NCBI GenBank assembly: GCA_028065135.1
Contig: JAPTWR010000114.1
Span: forward strand, 1,323 to 65,322
DNA length: 64,000 nucleotides
Origin: Acidithiobacillus sp.
Lineage (GTDB): Bacteria > Pseudomonadota > Gammaproteobacteria > Acidithiobacillales > Acidithiobacillaceae
Direction: 5' to 3'
Positions 17,059 to 26,614 of the stretch are shown here, piece after piece. How positions within the stretch are numbered: the stretch's first letter is position 1; the number at the start of each line of letters is the position of its first letter. The notes under the pieces were generated by a model, which was given only the letters and a program-made list of their open reading frames with translations, was not told the DNA's origin and searched no databases. The position numbers and the translations under genes were made by a program.

Positions 17059-19725
17059 GTGGACGAAGACCTCAAGCAATTGACGGAAGGCAAGTCGGAC
17101 GGCGAGTGCGCGATCATCTGCGCGTCGTGTCTGGAAAAGACTTTGGAAAGCGTCTACGGCGCAAGCGGACCTGGGTTAGGTCAAAAGGCTTCCACCGTGG
17201 CAAAGCGATTGCCGGCCGGGATGGACGATAAGCTCCGGCGTATAGCTGGTATACGGAACAGTGCCGCGCACGACCCGCTGGCGTTTTCGTTGCGGAACCG
17301 CCCCGCATTTGTGGCCGAGTGCTCCAGGCTTCTCGACGTGCTGGGCGGGGAGGGGATCAAACGGCAGTCGCAGCAGCCGACGTCAGGACCATCGGTGGCA
17401 TTCGCCTGGGAAGGTTTGGCGGTCAAGGTGATCTTCGCCATAGCGCTGGCAGGTAATGGGATGCTGTGGTTGCAGTTATTTGCCAACGAGAAAACGGCGC
17501 TGGTCAAACCCTCTCTGCATGTGCTCGGGTTGTCGTTATTATTGACCGTCATTGGTATCTTTTTTGCCATGATGACAGCGGCAGTCATGCGTTATCTGGG
17601 ATCCAGTGATCACTCCGTGATGTGGCATGCTTTTCACCACGGTGGGCGGCTACATATTCTGGTTGGGGTATTTTTGGCCTATTTTGTATTTTCGTGGTAT
17701 GTGTGTGCGCCGTTGGTCATGGGGCTGTTTACGGCGCTCTCCATTCAGAGCGTGTATGTGGGCACGCCGCTTTCGGCCTTTGCCATTACCTTGTTGCTGC
17801 TCATGCGTGGACGATGGGCACAGGCGGCGACATCGTGGCGTGCGGTATTGACTCTTGTTCCACTGGTGACTTTATTGGTTTATGCAGTTCAGCTTTATTT
17901 GAAGGGCAATATGGTCGGTGCGGCCATACCGTTAATTAGTCTTGCCATGGCCTTCTCGCCGCTGGCCTATATCACGCTCAGCGAACGTTGGAAAAGTGTT
18001 GAAGATTTCTTTTATGCCTTGTTGCTGTTTGGCGGGGCCGGCGCTAGCAGTATCGTGTTTATGCCGTACATATTGCCTGCAACAACAATGTCTGCCCACC
18101 CACTACGAGCGTTGGAAATCTTTGTTCCGGCGTTACTGATAATCGCCGCAGTTCTGTTCATCATGTCGTTCCTGTTTTCCTTGCCGTTCCGTCAGAAGTT
18201 TGTCAAGGCTCAAGTTGGCGCTTCCGGAAATGCGGTAACGGCCGACCCTGAATTCATTGACCAGTTCACCAGCCAAAAGAGTATGGTGAACTTCTCACGG
18301 ATAGCGGGCATGACTGCGATGAAGGAAAAATTGCTGACTGCGGCGAAAGAAGCGAAAACGGGGGGGCGCAATGGGATATTGCTCTATGGAGAGCCAGGTA
18401 ACGGTAAGACTCTCTTCGCTGAGGCATTGGCGGGTGAAATTGGGTTGCCTCTGGTCAAGGTGTCCATCGCGCAGATCAAGAGCCGATGGGTTGGGGAAAC
18501 CACCCAGAAGCTGATGGGCGCGTTCGCCTTTGCGAAACGAAAGCCGTGCGTATTGTTTTTCGACGAGATCGAGGCGATCGTTCCGCCGCGGGACCGGATA
18601 TCCGACCCTAGTTCGGAAGACGCAAAAATTACGGCCGCGTTCCTGACCGCATTGGACGATCTGCGGGCAACCACGAAAGTAGTGATCCTGGCTGCCACCA
18701 ATTATCTGGACAGAGTGGACCCCGCAGGCATTCGGGAGGGGCGTTTCGACTGGAAGATAGAAGTGCCGGCACCAGATCAGGAAGCGCGGCGGCATATCCT
18801 GTCGAGCGGCCTGCGCAGCGAGACAATCGGGTTATCGGTCCTCGATGCTGCGGCAAAGCGGTTGCGCGGGTACAGTGCCGCCAAGGTTCGGGCAGTCAGC
18901 GAGGAAGTGGCCAGAAACACGGATGGCGGGCAAGAACTCACGCTGGAAAGCTTTATTCTGGCACAGAAAGCGCTGACCGGATCATCAGGGCACGGGGTCG
19001 GGGAGGACGCCCCTGGTTTGGACGATTTGGTGCTTCAGGAATCGGTTCGGGTGCATCTGCGTTCGCTCATGGGACGCATGCTGGACCCAGTTGGGGCACA
19101 AGAGAAGGGGGCTACCGTGCCGTCTGGGGTGATCTTCTACGGGGACCCGGGCAACGGCAAGACCATGGCGGCCCGTGCCTTGGCTAAAGAAAGCGGCTGG
19201 AGCTTTCTGAACGTCACCGGTGCGGATGTCGCTAAAGAGGATGGCGTCAAGAACCTGTTGAAGCGCGCGAACGAGATCCGGCCTTGCATCATATTCCTGG
19301 ATGAGGCTGACGGAGTTCTGGCCAACCGGGATTCCTGGCAAGCCCGGGCGGACACTATCAACGGTCTGCTGACGGCAATGGATGGCTCCGGCGGGCGGAT
19401 GAGCGATATTCTTTGGGTCGCCGCGACTAACCGTATCGAGGCGATAGATCCCGCCATGTTGCGGGGTGGACGATTCAGCGAGAAGATTCGTTTTCCCAAC
19501 CCGGACAAGGACATGATGGCGTCCGCCGTCAAGGTTTGGCTGGATGCGCTGAAGCTTCCGATAGCCTGCACGGTGCAGGAGGTGGCTGACGCATTGGCCG
19601 GATTGTCTTTCGCCTCTGCGCGCGAAGTTATACAGGGTGCGGTGAATCATGTGGTTGGTACCGATGGTGAAGCGCTGGCGGTTGCAGACATTGTCCTGGC
19701 CAAGGAATTGAATGAGGTGTCGTAA
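17059..19725 (+). CDS. Membrane-embedded tandem AAA+ ATPase
   Basis: An 888-residue protein that I do not match to a named system. An N-terminal soluble domain contains RNSAAHDPL, a pattern seen in DUF4145-like domains. About eight hydrophobic segments follow (residues about 120-385), then two AAA+ modules. The first has GEPGNGKT near 445, LFFDEIEA near 500 and a GRFDWKIEVPAPD segment; the second has GDPGNGKT near 695, IIFLDEADG near 745 and GGRFSEKIRFPNPD. Both keep Walker A and B and Arg-finger-like residues, so both may hydrolyse ATP, as in Cdc48/FtsH-type unfoldases. No protease motif (HExxH) is present. The GTG at 17059 is chosen for the GGAGG six bases upstream. It is followed by a membrane NERD protein. 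Confidence 0.85.
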   Translation: MDEDLKQLTEGKSDGECAIICASCLEKTLESVYGASGPGLGQKASTVAKRLPAGMDDKLRRIAGIRNSAAHDPLAFSLRNRPAFVAECSRLLDVLGGEGIKRQSQQPTSGPSVAFAWEGLAVKVIFAIALAGNGMLWLQLFANEKTALVKPSLHVLGLSLLLTVIGIFFAMMTAAVMRYLGSSDHSVMWHAFHHGGRLHILVGVFLAYFVFSWYVCAPLVMGLFTALSIQSVYVGTPLSAFAITLLLLMRGRWAQAATSWRAVLTLVPLVTLLVYAVQLYLKGNMVGAAIPLISLAMAFSPLAYITLSERWKSVEDFFYALLLFGGAGASSIVFMPYILPATTMSAHPLRALEIFVPALLIIAAVLFIMSFLFSLPFRQKFVKAQVGASGNAVTADPEFIDQFTSQKSMVNFSRIAGMTAMKEKLLTAAKEAKTGGRNGILLYGEPGNGKTLFAEALAGEIGLPLVKVSIAQIKSRWVGETTQKLMGAFAFAKRKPCVLFFDEIEAIVPPRDRISDPSSEDAKITAAFLTALDDLRATTKVVILAATNYLDRVDPAGIREGRFDWKIEVPAPDQEARRHILSSGLRSETIGLSVLDAAAKRLRGYSAAKVRAVSEEVARNTDGGQELTLESFILAQKALTGSSGHGVGEDAPGLDDLVLQESVRVHLRSLMGRMLDPVGAQEKGATVPSGVIFYGDPGNGKTMAARALAKESGWSFLNVTGADVAKEDGVKNLLKRANEIRPCIIFLDEADGVLANRDSWQARADTINGLLTAMDGSGGRMSDILWVAATNRIEAIDPAMLRGGRFSEKIRFPNPDKDMMASAVKVWLDALKLPIACTVQEVADALAGLSFASAREVIQGAVNHVVGTDGEALAVADIVLAKELNEVS

Positions 19726-19868
19726 CAGAAAGGTTTGCGCTCCTCGGTCGATTACGAAGGTGTTTTACGTCAGATTATTAAATAATGGCGTACTTATGTT
19801 TCATATTGTCGGCCAGGATAAAACGCTGCTACTATCACTCCTGCAAAATTTCATGGCGGGAGGCATCA

Positions 19869-21452
19869 ATGTCAACGGTAGGCGAAGCCGTGATCATGCA
19901 ACTGGTTCCTTTGCTGGTCATCGCACTGGTTGTGTACTTGGCGGTTCGTAGGCGAGGAAGCCGTACCAGGTTCATTGACAACAAGAACGCCGACACTACG
20001 GATTCCACTGGCGAATACGGACCTGATCAACGCGAGAAGAACCGAGTTGGAATGGGCTCAGAAAAAATTATAATGCTTGTTTTCAGGATGATTGTTTTCC
20101 TGGCGATACCTGTAGAAATTGTGTTTAGTGTAAAAAATATAAATGATATTGCGCAAATTTTTCCAGCGTCTATTTTTATCTTTTTCTGGTGCATGTGCTT
20201 TCTCGGCCTGAAGCAAATTAAGGAATGGATATCCAAAACACCGGATAAGGTGGCCTTCCTATTCAATGTGAACACATTCGTCGGTTTCCTGGTCGCGTTG
20301 TTTTTTGGGCCATTAATACTGTTCATCTTTGGTGTGCAACGAGCGTTGTCAAAGCTATGGAACAGTGTGGCCCCGCCTGGCCGCACACGGTTGCGCGCGG
20401 CGAGGATCCGCCCAGCGCAAGTGGATTGGCCTGCTATCTCTGACATCCCTTTACATGACTTGAGATCCAGGATTCAGCATTGGTTGATGCTGGTGAAAAC
20501 AAAACAGGTCCAGGAGGACGGGGTCAAAAAAGCCGGTGAGGAAGGCGAGCGTAAAGTTCTGGCGCTCATGGACGGGCATCGAGGGTTGAAGGATGCGCAT
20601 CTTTTTGCCGGTCGCAGGGTTCCAAAAACAAAAGACCATCCGTTGATTCCAAGCCGTCGTAGTGAGATTGACCTTATCATTCTCACTCCAAAGGCTGTTC
20701 ATGTGATCGAGGTGAAAAACTGGTCTGGGGAGGTTTGGGAGGATGAAGAAAATCCTCGGCAATGGTTCCGTCGCAGGCGCAATAGGGATGCTGAAACCAT
20801 CCACAGTGTGGTTGATGTTAATCGTGCCAAGGCATGGTCCTTATGCAATTACCTGAAAAGCAATGGGGTTACTGTCGTTGCTGAACACATTCATAGCCAT
20901 ATTTTCTTCACAAACCCCAACTTGAAAATGGACATAGTCATTGAGAATATGCCTGATGTAGTGACGGTTCATCATATTGGTGGGTTCTTATCCGGCACTG
21001 GGACGAAAACGCTGGATCGCATAATTCTTCTTATGGCGAAACTGGTTCTCGATAAAGAAAACTCTGACTTGGTTCAGCAGGGTCTTGCCGGCGCCATGCC
21101 ACAATCCATGTACGACCAGATCCTTACGGAACTCGACCAACTTCACACGTGGGATCGGTTGCACCTTCATGGTGGCGCGATAGAAACTGGTGATTTTCTG
21201 TGGGCGAAGAGCCACGGGCAGACTCTAAAGACGGACGACCTTCATCCCGGAGAGCAGATCAGAATACAGTGGCAGCGTGGACGTATTTTGTCGCTTTTGA
21301 AAGCGGTTATGGGGAAGCATCTTGGCCATATCATTACCGCCAACCAAAAGATTGGCGTGGACATGCAAGGCCATGTGCTTTTCCATTTCGCAGGACAGCC
21401 GGAGCCTGCCATGGTTCATGTGACTTCTGTGGATATCATTGAGAGGGGATGA
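19869..21452 (+). CDS. Membrane protein with NERD (nuclease-related) domain
   Basis: A 527-residue protein. GGGAGG lies six bases before the chosen ATG; the longer frame to 19785 lacks this. Three or four N-terminal membrane segments (LVPLLVIALVVYLAV, MIVFLAIPVEIVFSV, IFIFFWCMCFLGL, FLVALFFGPLILFIFGV) precede a NERD domain at about 235-340: GEEGERKVLALM, then SEIDLIILTPKAVHVIEVKNW, which holds the D...ExK residues of the PD-(D/E)xK-like fold. A C-terminal domain of unknown role follows. It lies 143 bp after the AAA+ gene on the same strand, so the two probably act together at the inner membrane on DNA. Confidence 0.82.
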   Translation: MSTVGEAVIMQLVPLLVIALVVYLAVRRRGSRTRFIDNKNADTTDSTGEYGPDQREKNRVGMGSEKIIMLVFRMIVFLAIPVEIVFSVKNINDIAQIFPASIFIFFWCMCFLGLKQIKEWISKTPDKVAFLFNVNTFVGFLVALFFGPLILFIFGVQRALSKLWNSVAPPGRTRLRAARIRPAQVDWPAISDIPLHDLRSRIQHWLMLVKTKQVQEDGVKKAGEEGERKVLALMDGHRGLKDAHLFAGRRVPKTKDHPLIPSRRSEIDLIILTPKAVHVIEVKNWSGEVWEDEENPRQWFRRRRNRDAETIHSVVDVNRAKAWSLCNYLKSNGVTVVAEHIHSHIFFTNPNLKMDIVIENMPDVVTVHHIGGFLSGTGTKTLDRIILLMAKLVLDKENSDLVQQGLAGAMPQSMYDQILTELDQLHTWDRLHLHGGAIETGDFLWAKSHGQTLKTDDLHPGEQIRIQWQRGRILSLLKAVMGKHLGHIITANQKIGVDMQGHVLFHFAGQPEPAMVHVTSVDIIERG

Positions 21453-21519
21453 AGGGGGGCGATAAGCGTCCATCCTTGTTTGTCACAATATGCAAGATCC
21501 TAAATGTTTCGAATACGCG

Positions 21520-21545
21520 TTGTACTGTCACCGTCATGCTATAAT
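21520..21545 (+). promoter_or_regulatory. Extended -10 promoter for the EexN-like gene
   Basis: A perfect TATAAT at 21540-21545 is preceded by TG one base before it (TGCTATAAT), an extended -10. No good -35 at 17 bp is seen; TTGTAC at 21520 is too close. It lies about 31 bp upstream of the ATG at 21577, which also has AAGGGG. Confidence 0.5.
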
Positions 21546-21576
21546 ATTCATATGATAACCAACTAAGGGGATATTC

Positions 21577-21885
21577 ATGAACCGCAAAATGAAAACTGCC
21601 GCAACTGTCGCTTTTATGTGTGTTGTCGGCCTACTGACAGGATGTTCGCAAAATGCTGGACCGGAGGGGGTTCACAGTACGGCGTGGTACGCAAAAAATA
21701 CGGCAGCCAGGCATAAAGAACGGGACTGGTGTAAACGGATACCGGTAAAGGACGCTTTGTCCGTTAAGTGGCAGGAAAGTCCTGCAGGGGTTGCGTGTTG
21801 CGAGGCAGGTAATGGTAGTAAAGCTGAGCAATACAATATCAAGCATGGATACGTAACGGCTGGTCAGGATAAATGCCATAGTTAA
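21577..21885 (+). CDS. EexN-like entry-exclusion lipoprotein
   Basis: A 102-residue lipoprotein: lipobox GLLTGC at about residue 22, then a short mature domain with STAWYAKNTAARHKERDWCKR and later Cys residues (GVACCEAGNG). This fits the EexN/TrbK pattern (WYxxH...C...C) of conjugative entry-exclusion proteins, which block uptake of a second copy of the element. In Ti/ICE-type trb operons trbK lies between trbJ and trbL; here it lies next to trbL but on the opposite strand, after the AAA+/NERD pair. It has its own extended -10 promoter. Confidence 0.72.
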   Translation: MNRKMKTAATVAFMCVVGLLTGCSQNAGPEGVHSTAWYAKNTAARHKERDWCKRIPVKDALSVKWQESPAGVACCEAGNGSKAEQYNIKHGYVTAGQDKCHS

Positions 21886-21893
21886 TTATTTTA

Positions 21894-22124
21894 TCAAAAA
21901 AAGCTGGCAACACCAAATCCAACAATTGCTGCTATGGCTAGCATAAAGACGGCCACCAACTCAGGCATGTCCTGATTTAGCGTACCGATATTCCAGACCA
22001 TCAGCCCAAGAAATGATTTTCCGTCCTTGTCGTCCATGACGGCAAGGCCCCTGGTCTCTTTGGGCATGGATCTACGGATTTCCAGTTGCGCTAATACCGC
22101 ATGGACCGAATCGCTCGCGCTCAT
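21894..22124 (-). CDS. Small membrane protein after trbL
   Basis: A 76-residue protein with a soluble N-terminus and one C-terminal membrane span (LVAVFMLAIAAIVGFGVASFF). Its ATG overlaps the TAA of trbL (TAATG), so it is translated with the trb operon. No family is recognised. It converges with the EexN-like gene and its 3' end is only 8 bp away. Confidence 0.65.
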   Translation of the reverse strand: MSASDSVHAVLAQLEIRRSMPKETRGLAVMDDKDGKSFLGLMVWNIGTLNQDMPELVAVFMLAIAAIVGFGVASFF

Positions 22125-23272
22125 TAGGCTAACCCCTTTGTTCCTACCTTTTTCGCTATTTTGGCCGCGCCTCCGCCTGCATCCAATCCTGACAAGTTGA
22201 CACTGCCGGCCATGGCATGCGCGAAAGACGGAACCATAAACATGGCCATCACCCCGACAAATTCAAACATCAATAATTCGTACGCCATGCCTATGTTGAC
22301 TTTCTGCCCCTGGAGGGTTGTTCCCATCACCACCATGTTGTTGGCGAAAGTGAGCATGCCCGTGCCGATCAACGAGGCAACTACCACAGCGGCCAGATAA
22401 TAAATACCGCTCATGATCAGAAACTTCAGCCATCCTTCAAAAAGAAATCTGGTAATTGGTAAAACCAGAAACGGAATAAAAACTGGCCCCACCGCAATGG
22501 CAACAGCAATCACAATCTGAAACGTGATGAACAGCATGCCGAACAAAAAAGCGATAATCATCATCATTAAAATCATCGGGACGATAATCCCGACATTCTG
22601 GAAGGCTCTGTACAGAGTAGTGAAAAACAGGACAATATTATGAGGTATTTCAGTTGGTCCTGAGAGAAAGTGAGGATTAAGCGAATGGATTAGTGCACTT
22701 TCTATGCTCCCAAGGGTTGAAAACATCTGATAAACCACACTGAAACCGCTGCCCGGAGTTGTACCGGTGAGCACTCCTGCGGAATAAATAAATCCATCCA
22801 CCACGTCACCAGAAAATGCAGAGTAATATTCAAGCATGGCTAGTGTTATGCCGATGTATATCACCAGGATGAATATAGGACGCAGGCCCATATGCCAGAC
22901 GTCGGCCTGAGAAAGCATGATCATGATTCCCAGCCAGGTGAAGCCGAGCCCACCTAATATACCTGTAAGTACTTCAGCATCAGGGACGAAGCGGTCCGCC
23001 ATAGTGACGCCGGTCTGCTGCATCACGTGGATTATGGAAGCGTATTTTGTGTAATTGATCGGGTGGTTATTATTACCCACAATAATATCACCCGTGGCTG
23101 TATTTGCTGTCGGCGGTGCGTTTTGAATGTTGACTTGTAGCTGTACAGCTTGCGGATTTTGTCCGGTTACAGGTCCGGTAACAGGGGCAGCTTTAGCTGT
23201 CCCGATACATATTGATACGAAAACCAGTAGAACTAAGACCGTCGTTTTAAGGTACGTGTTGATTATGGACAT
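22124..23272 (-). CDS. trbL: TrbL/VirB6-like polytopic conjugation protein
   Basis: A 382-residue protein with a signal-like N-terminus (TTVLVLLVFVSICIGTAKA) and about six membrane spans, including the long Ile/Met-rich segment ILMMMIIAFLFGMLFITF and IVIAVAIAVGPVFIPFLVL, typical of TrbL/VirB6. This protein forms part of the inner-membrane translocation channel. The start at 23272 overlaps the end of trbJ by 10 bp; the open frame goes to 23302, without a better start. It lacks the long charged C-terminal tail of many TrbL proteins. Confidence 0.88.
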   Translation of the reverse strand: MSIINTYLKTTVLVLLVFVSICIGTAKAAPVTGPVTGQNPQAVQLQVNIQNAPPTANTATGDIIVGNNNHPINYTKYASIIHVMQQTGVTMADRFVPDAEVLTGILGGLGFTWLGIMIMLSQADVWHMGLRPIFILVIYIGITLAMLEYYSAFSGDVVDGFIYSAGVLTGTTPGSGFSVVYQMFSTLGSIESALIHSLNPHFLSGPTEIPHNIVLFFTTLYRAFQNVGIIVPMILMMMIIAFLFGMLFITFQIVIAVAIAVGPVFIPFLVLPITRFLFEGWLKFLIMSGIYYLAAVVVASLIGTGMLTFANNMVVMGTTLQGQKVNIGMAYELLMFEFVGVMAMFMVPSFAHAMAGSVNLSGLDAGGGAAKIAKKVGTKGLA

Positions 23273-24141
23273 GTGAACAGCGTTCCCCCGTGCATGATGC
23301 ATGACTGCTGCGATTGAATATTTGCGTCTGCTTGTTGGGCATCAGACTTTGACTGTGCGTTAGAACTTGCCATACTGGCAGTGACCTGATCCATATAGTT
23401 ATTACCAGCCTGTTCTGCATAATTATCTGCGTTGGCGGCAGATATGTTTGTCGCCGTCGCTGTCGCCTTCTGCATCTGCGCCTGCTGGATATCCGCCAGC
23501 ATCAACTGGTTTTGTTGTTCCAGGGTGGTCAACTGTGCGGAAAGCTGCTGGAAACCAGCCACATTGCCGGAAATGTTTGGCATTGTGGCCTGCTGTTGCT
23601 GAATGATCGGCGTTTCCTGATCTACGGCCCGCATGGACGCAGCAATAGATCCTATCTGGGCCTGATTTTGCTGTGCCTGATAGCCCTGTGATTGATATAC
23701 GGCGGCTGCATAGTTTTCAGGTGACAGCGCAGAATTGATCATATACATTTGCTGTTGCGCCATGCCGTTCTGAATGTTTGACAAATTACCGTACATGTAA
23801 CGGTACTCGTTCATGAGCCCTGTAGCTTGCTGGTAGTCATACATGGCCTGTTGGTAGGGCATGGTGATACTGGAAATTCCCTGGGCCGGCATGGATGCCA
23901 GATTCTGCAAATCCGCCATGTACTGATTGAGCGTATTGATTCTGGTCTGCACGTCGGCCATGGCGGATGTCACATTTTGACTGTACTGCTGCAGTGCGGT
24001 GAACTCCTGAACGATTTGTTCAGGAAATGTCGCGCCTCCCGTAAGCGTGCCTGCGCCAGCGGCCGGGATCAAATTGATCCCGAGCGTCAGCGCCACGGCG
24101 GTGGCGACGGATTTAATCGAGTGCGTACGCGGCTTCCACAT
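23263..24141 (-). CDS. trbJ: TrbJ/VirB5-like conjugation protein
   Basis: A 292-residue secreted protein, nearly all alpha-helical and very rich in Gln, Ala and Met (QQQMYM, QQQQATMP), as in TrbJ/VirB5, a minor pilus-tip component. The signal peptide is VATAVALTLGINLIPAAGA; its GINLIP part is encoded by a copy of the dispersed palindrome. GGAAGG lies eight bases before the ATG at 24141, which is why the longer frame to 24204 was set aside. It overlaps trbE by 29 bp. Confidence 0.87.
   Translation of the reverse strand: MWKPRTHSIKSVATAVALTLGINLIPAAGAGTLTGGATFPEQIVQEFTALQQYSQNVTSAMADVQTRINTLNQYMADLQNLASMPAQGISSITMPYQQAMYDYQQATGLMNEYRYMYGNLSNIQNGMAQQQMYMINSALSPENYAAAVYQSQGYQAQQNQAQIGSIAASMRAVDQETPIIQQQQATMPNISGNVAGFQQLSAQLTTLEQQNQLMLADIQQAQMQKATATATNISAANADNYAEQAGNNYMDQVTASMASSNAQSKSDAQQADANIQSQQSCIMHGGTLFTCP
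24065..24081. repeat. Dispersed palindrome copy 4
   Basis: An exact GGGATCAAATTGATCCC copy with C/G flanks inside the trbJ signal-peptide codons. The minus strand reads GINLIP in the same frame as copy 2. Confidence 0.85.
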
Positions 24142-26614
24142 AATGCGCCTTCCAGTCGGGGTTGCCCGAATCCATCCATTGTTGAAACAGTTTTCTGGCC
24201 GCATCGTCGGAGCGCAAACGGGCCAGCACTTCCGTACTGAATTTGCAGTTTATCAGCTTGGGAACCCCCCCTTGCACGACGAAATAGTCTTTTTTTGCCG
24301 TGATTTGAGAGAGCAAATCCACCTGATGGTCTTCCAACTGGAAGGCGTCCTTGTACAGCTTGCGGAATGCCTTGGCTCGGTGGTTGGGCAGGAACACCAT
24401 CGTTGGCACGTTGTCCAGAATAGACGCAAACGCTTTGGAATCAGCGGCGTCCAGAGCCGATTGCGTGGCCATAACCACAATGACGTTCATCTTGGCAAGA
24501 CGCTTGAGCCACTCTTTCAGTTTTTGCGAGAACACCGGATCTTCGAGGGCAAACCAGGCTTCTTCCAGATAGATCACCGTCGGTGCGCCATCCAGACTTT
24601 TTTCGATGCGATGGAATAGGTACAAGAGGAAGGCCCGCGCCGCGTCCTTGAAGTCCAGGATGTCGTCAACGGAAATGGTGGTGAAGCGGCTGAACTCGAT
24701 GCTATCGCTGCTTCCGTTGAAGAACCGTGACCAGATGCCGTTCCCGATCCATGGCGCCAGACGCCCCTTGAGCTTCGCGGCGACCTCGCCGCTGAAACAA
24801 TCGTTCAAGGTGGAGAGGGTTCGCAGGTTTACGGGCGAGCTTTTGAGGCGTTCGACGGCATGGCTGAGTTCGGTGATTTCATCGGCGGTCAATGGGCCGT
24901 CGCGCACGGAGAGGATCTGATCGGCGAACTGTTTGAACCAGTTCCAGTCGGAGTCCGTGGACAGGTGTTTCACGGGATTCATGGCGAGGCCGCCCGGTTC
25001 GTTCACCCCCATGTACTTGCCGTCGTGCATGTGGGTCGTGATCCAGCAACTGCGGTCCTTGTCGAAGACGACGATCCGGGAATTGGAGTAGCGGTGGAAC
25101 TGCGACAGCAGGAAGTTGACCCATACGCTCTTGCCGGAGCGGGATGGTCCCACGAGCAGGGTGTGACCGAGATCGCCGACGTGAAAATTGAAGTGGAAGA
25201 TGGTGCGCTGGGCGGTATCCATGACCGACAAGGCGGAATGTTGAAACCCGCGTTGTTTGGTGAGATACGCGTTATATGGTGCCCCCTGGTAGATGCCGTG
25301 CAGGGGGAGCATGTCGGCGATGGGGCCGCCGGTGAGAAACACCCATCGCACGGGGATGGCCCATTGACCAGGCAGCGTCCCCGCCCAGGACGACAGCAGA
25401 TGCATGCTCTCCCGGATGGTCATGATCTGATTTTCGTGGATGGCTTTGGTCATATGTTCGACGGAACGCTTCAGGTCACCGGGCGAGTCCGCCTGTACCA
25501 GCACCGTGACGTTGGCATAGGCCGCCACCGGGCTGTTGGAGAAGTCGGCCATCGCGGCGTCCGTGTCCTGGGCATGGACATCGGCGTCGTAGTTGATTTT
25601 CGACGATTCCGTGTTGGTGACGACCTCTCCCACCATGGTCATGACGCTCTTGCGGGTATTCCGGTAGAACCGCGAGAACTGGCGAACGATGCCGCGGGCC
25701 TGCTGGAGGTTGGTCATTTTCAACGCCATGCAGTAGGTCCATTCCGCATCCACGTCGTAGATCTTGTCCATCATGCCGGGGTTGGTTTCCTCCGGGAATG
25801 ATTCCGCGTCATTCTTGATCGAGATCGCCGCGACATATTTGCGGGCGGTGTGGCCCTCGAAGACGAGATGGTCCCTCTCGACTTCGATGGTATCCTCACC
25901 GAGATATCCATCCAGCAGCACGCCGGATGCCGGCAGGCTGACGGGATGTTCCTGGGTGGACGCGGAAACGAAATTGTTCAAAAGTCCCCAGAGGGTGTTC
26001 CCCGAAACCCTCTGTATCTTGAGGGGAAGGGTCGCGGTGAAATAGGAAATCAGCGTCTCGAGTTCCATGCGCTGTTCTTCGAGGCGATTGTTTTCGGCGA
26101 TCTCCATGGCGGAGAATCCGATGGAGTTTTTGATCGCGCGCCCGGCGCTGCGCACTACCCCGCGGCCCTGCTCCATGTTGTAAATGAAGGTGTCGATCAT
26201 TTTGCCGCTGCGCTTCTCCGGGCTCAGCAAGACCGCCATATAGTATTTATGGGTATAATGGATTCGCTTTTTGTAACTCTCCGCATAAAATGCGTCGACC
26301 TCCCGAGCCGTCACATTATCGAAGGTGCCGGCAGGGTATCCGTGGTCTTTCTGTCGGCGCGCGATGAACCACAGCATGACGTCTTCCCGGCGCATCGGTA
26401 GCAGGGCGCGTTCGGCGGCGCTGGCATCGCCGTCGACGTCATCAGGGGATTGGCCGTCCGGGTCGGGCGGCGCATATTCAAAGACGGCCATGAGCGACCC
26501 ATCCTTGCAGAGGACGACCTCGTCGTTCAGGGGCATCAGCCACGGGATCAAATCCGTGAGCGACCGGCTGGACTCCAGCACCTGTTCGGCGGGTTCGCGC
26601 AGAGGGGTTACCAT
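24113..26614 (-). CDS. trbE: TrbE/VirB4-like T4SS ATPase
   Basis: An 833-residue ATPase that should energise pilus assembly and substrate transfer. It has the CagE/TrbE/VirB4 N-terminal domain (VLCKDGSLMAVFEYAPPDPD, MYMAVLLSPEKR-like region), Walker A GPSRSGKSVW near residue 488, Walker B VIYLEEAWFALED near 690 and the trailing VVMATQSALDAADS and IFLPNHRA-like motifs. The length is normal for VirB4. The ATG at 26614 overlaps trbD by 7 bp. Confidence 0.95.
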   Translation of the reverse strand: MVTPLREPAEQVLESSRSLTDLIPWLMPLNDEVVLCKDGSLMAVFEYAPPDPDGQSPDDVDGDASAAERALLPMRREDVMLWFIARRQKDHGYPAGTFDNVTAREVDAFYAESYKKRIHYTHKYYMAVLLSPEKRSGKMIDTFIYNMEQGRGVVRSAGRAIKNSIGFSAMEIAENNRLEEQRMELETLISYFTATLPLKIQRVSGNTLWGLLNNFVSASTQEHPVSLPASGVLLDGYLGEDTIEVERDHLVFEGHTARKYVAAISIKNDAESFPEETNPGMMDKIYDVDAEWTYCMALKMTNLQQARGIVRQFSRFYRNTRKSVMTMVGEVVTNTESSKINYDADVHAQDTDAAMADFSNSPVAAYANVTVLVQADSPGDLKRSVEHMTKAIHENQIMTIRESMHLLSSWAGTLPGQWAIPVRWVFLTGGPIADMLPLHGIYQGAPYNAYLTKQRGFQHSALSVMDTAQRTIFHFNFHVGDLGHTLLVGPSRSGKSVWVNFLLSQFHRYSNSRIVVFDKDRSCWITTHMHDGKYMGVNEPGGLAMNPVKHLSTDSDWNWFKQFADQILSVRDGPLTADEITELSHAVERLKSSPVNLRTLSTLNDCFSGEVAAKLKGRLAPWIGNGIWSRFFNGSSDSIEFSRFTTISVDDILDFKDAARAFLLYLFHRIEKSLDGAPTVIYLEEAWFALEDPVFSQKLKEWLKRLAKMNVIVVMATQSALDAADSKAFASILDNVPTMVFLPNHRAKAFRKLYKDAFQLEDHQVDLLSQITAKKDYFVVQGGVPKLINCKFSTEVLARLRSDDAARKLFQQWMDSGNPDWKAHYVEAAYALD

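Noticed and set aside
12124..24082. GINLIP as a shared functional peptide in the transglycosylase and TrbJ.
   Set aside because: The peptide comes directly from the palindromic DNA repeat, and sits in unrelated places (C-terminal tail and signal peptide).
24860..25801. A 313-codon plus-strand frame opposite trbE.
   Set aside because: Antisense shadow of a well-conserved ATPase gene; high His/Val/Gly composition and no start signals.
26539..26552. An eighth palindrome copy (GGGATCAAATCC) in trbE.
   Set aside because: Only the left half matches; the right arm is absent.
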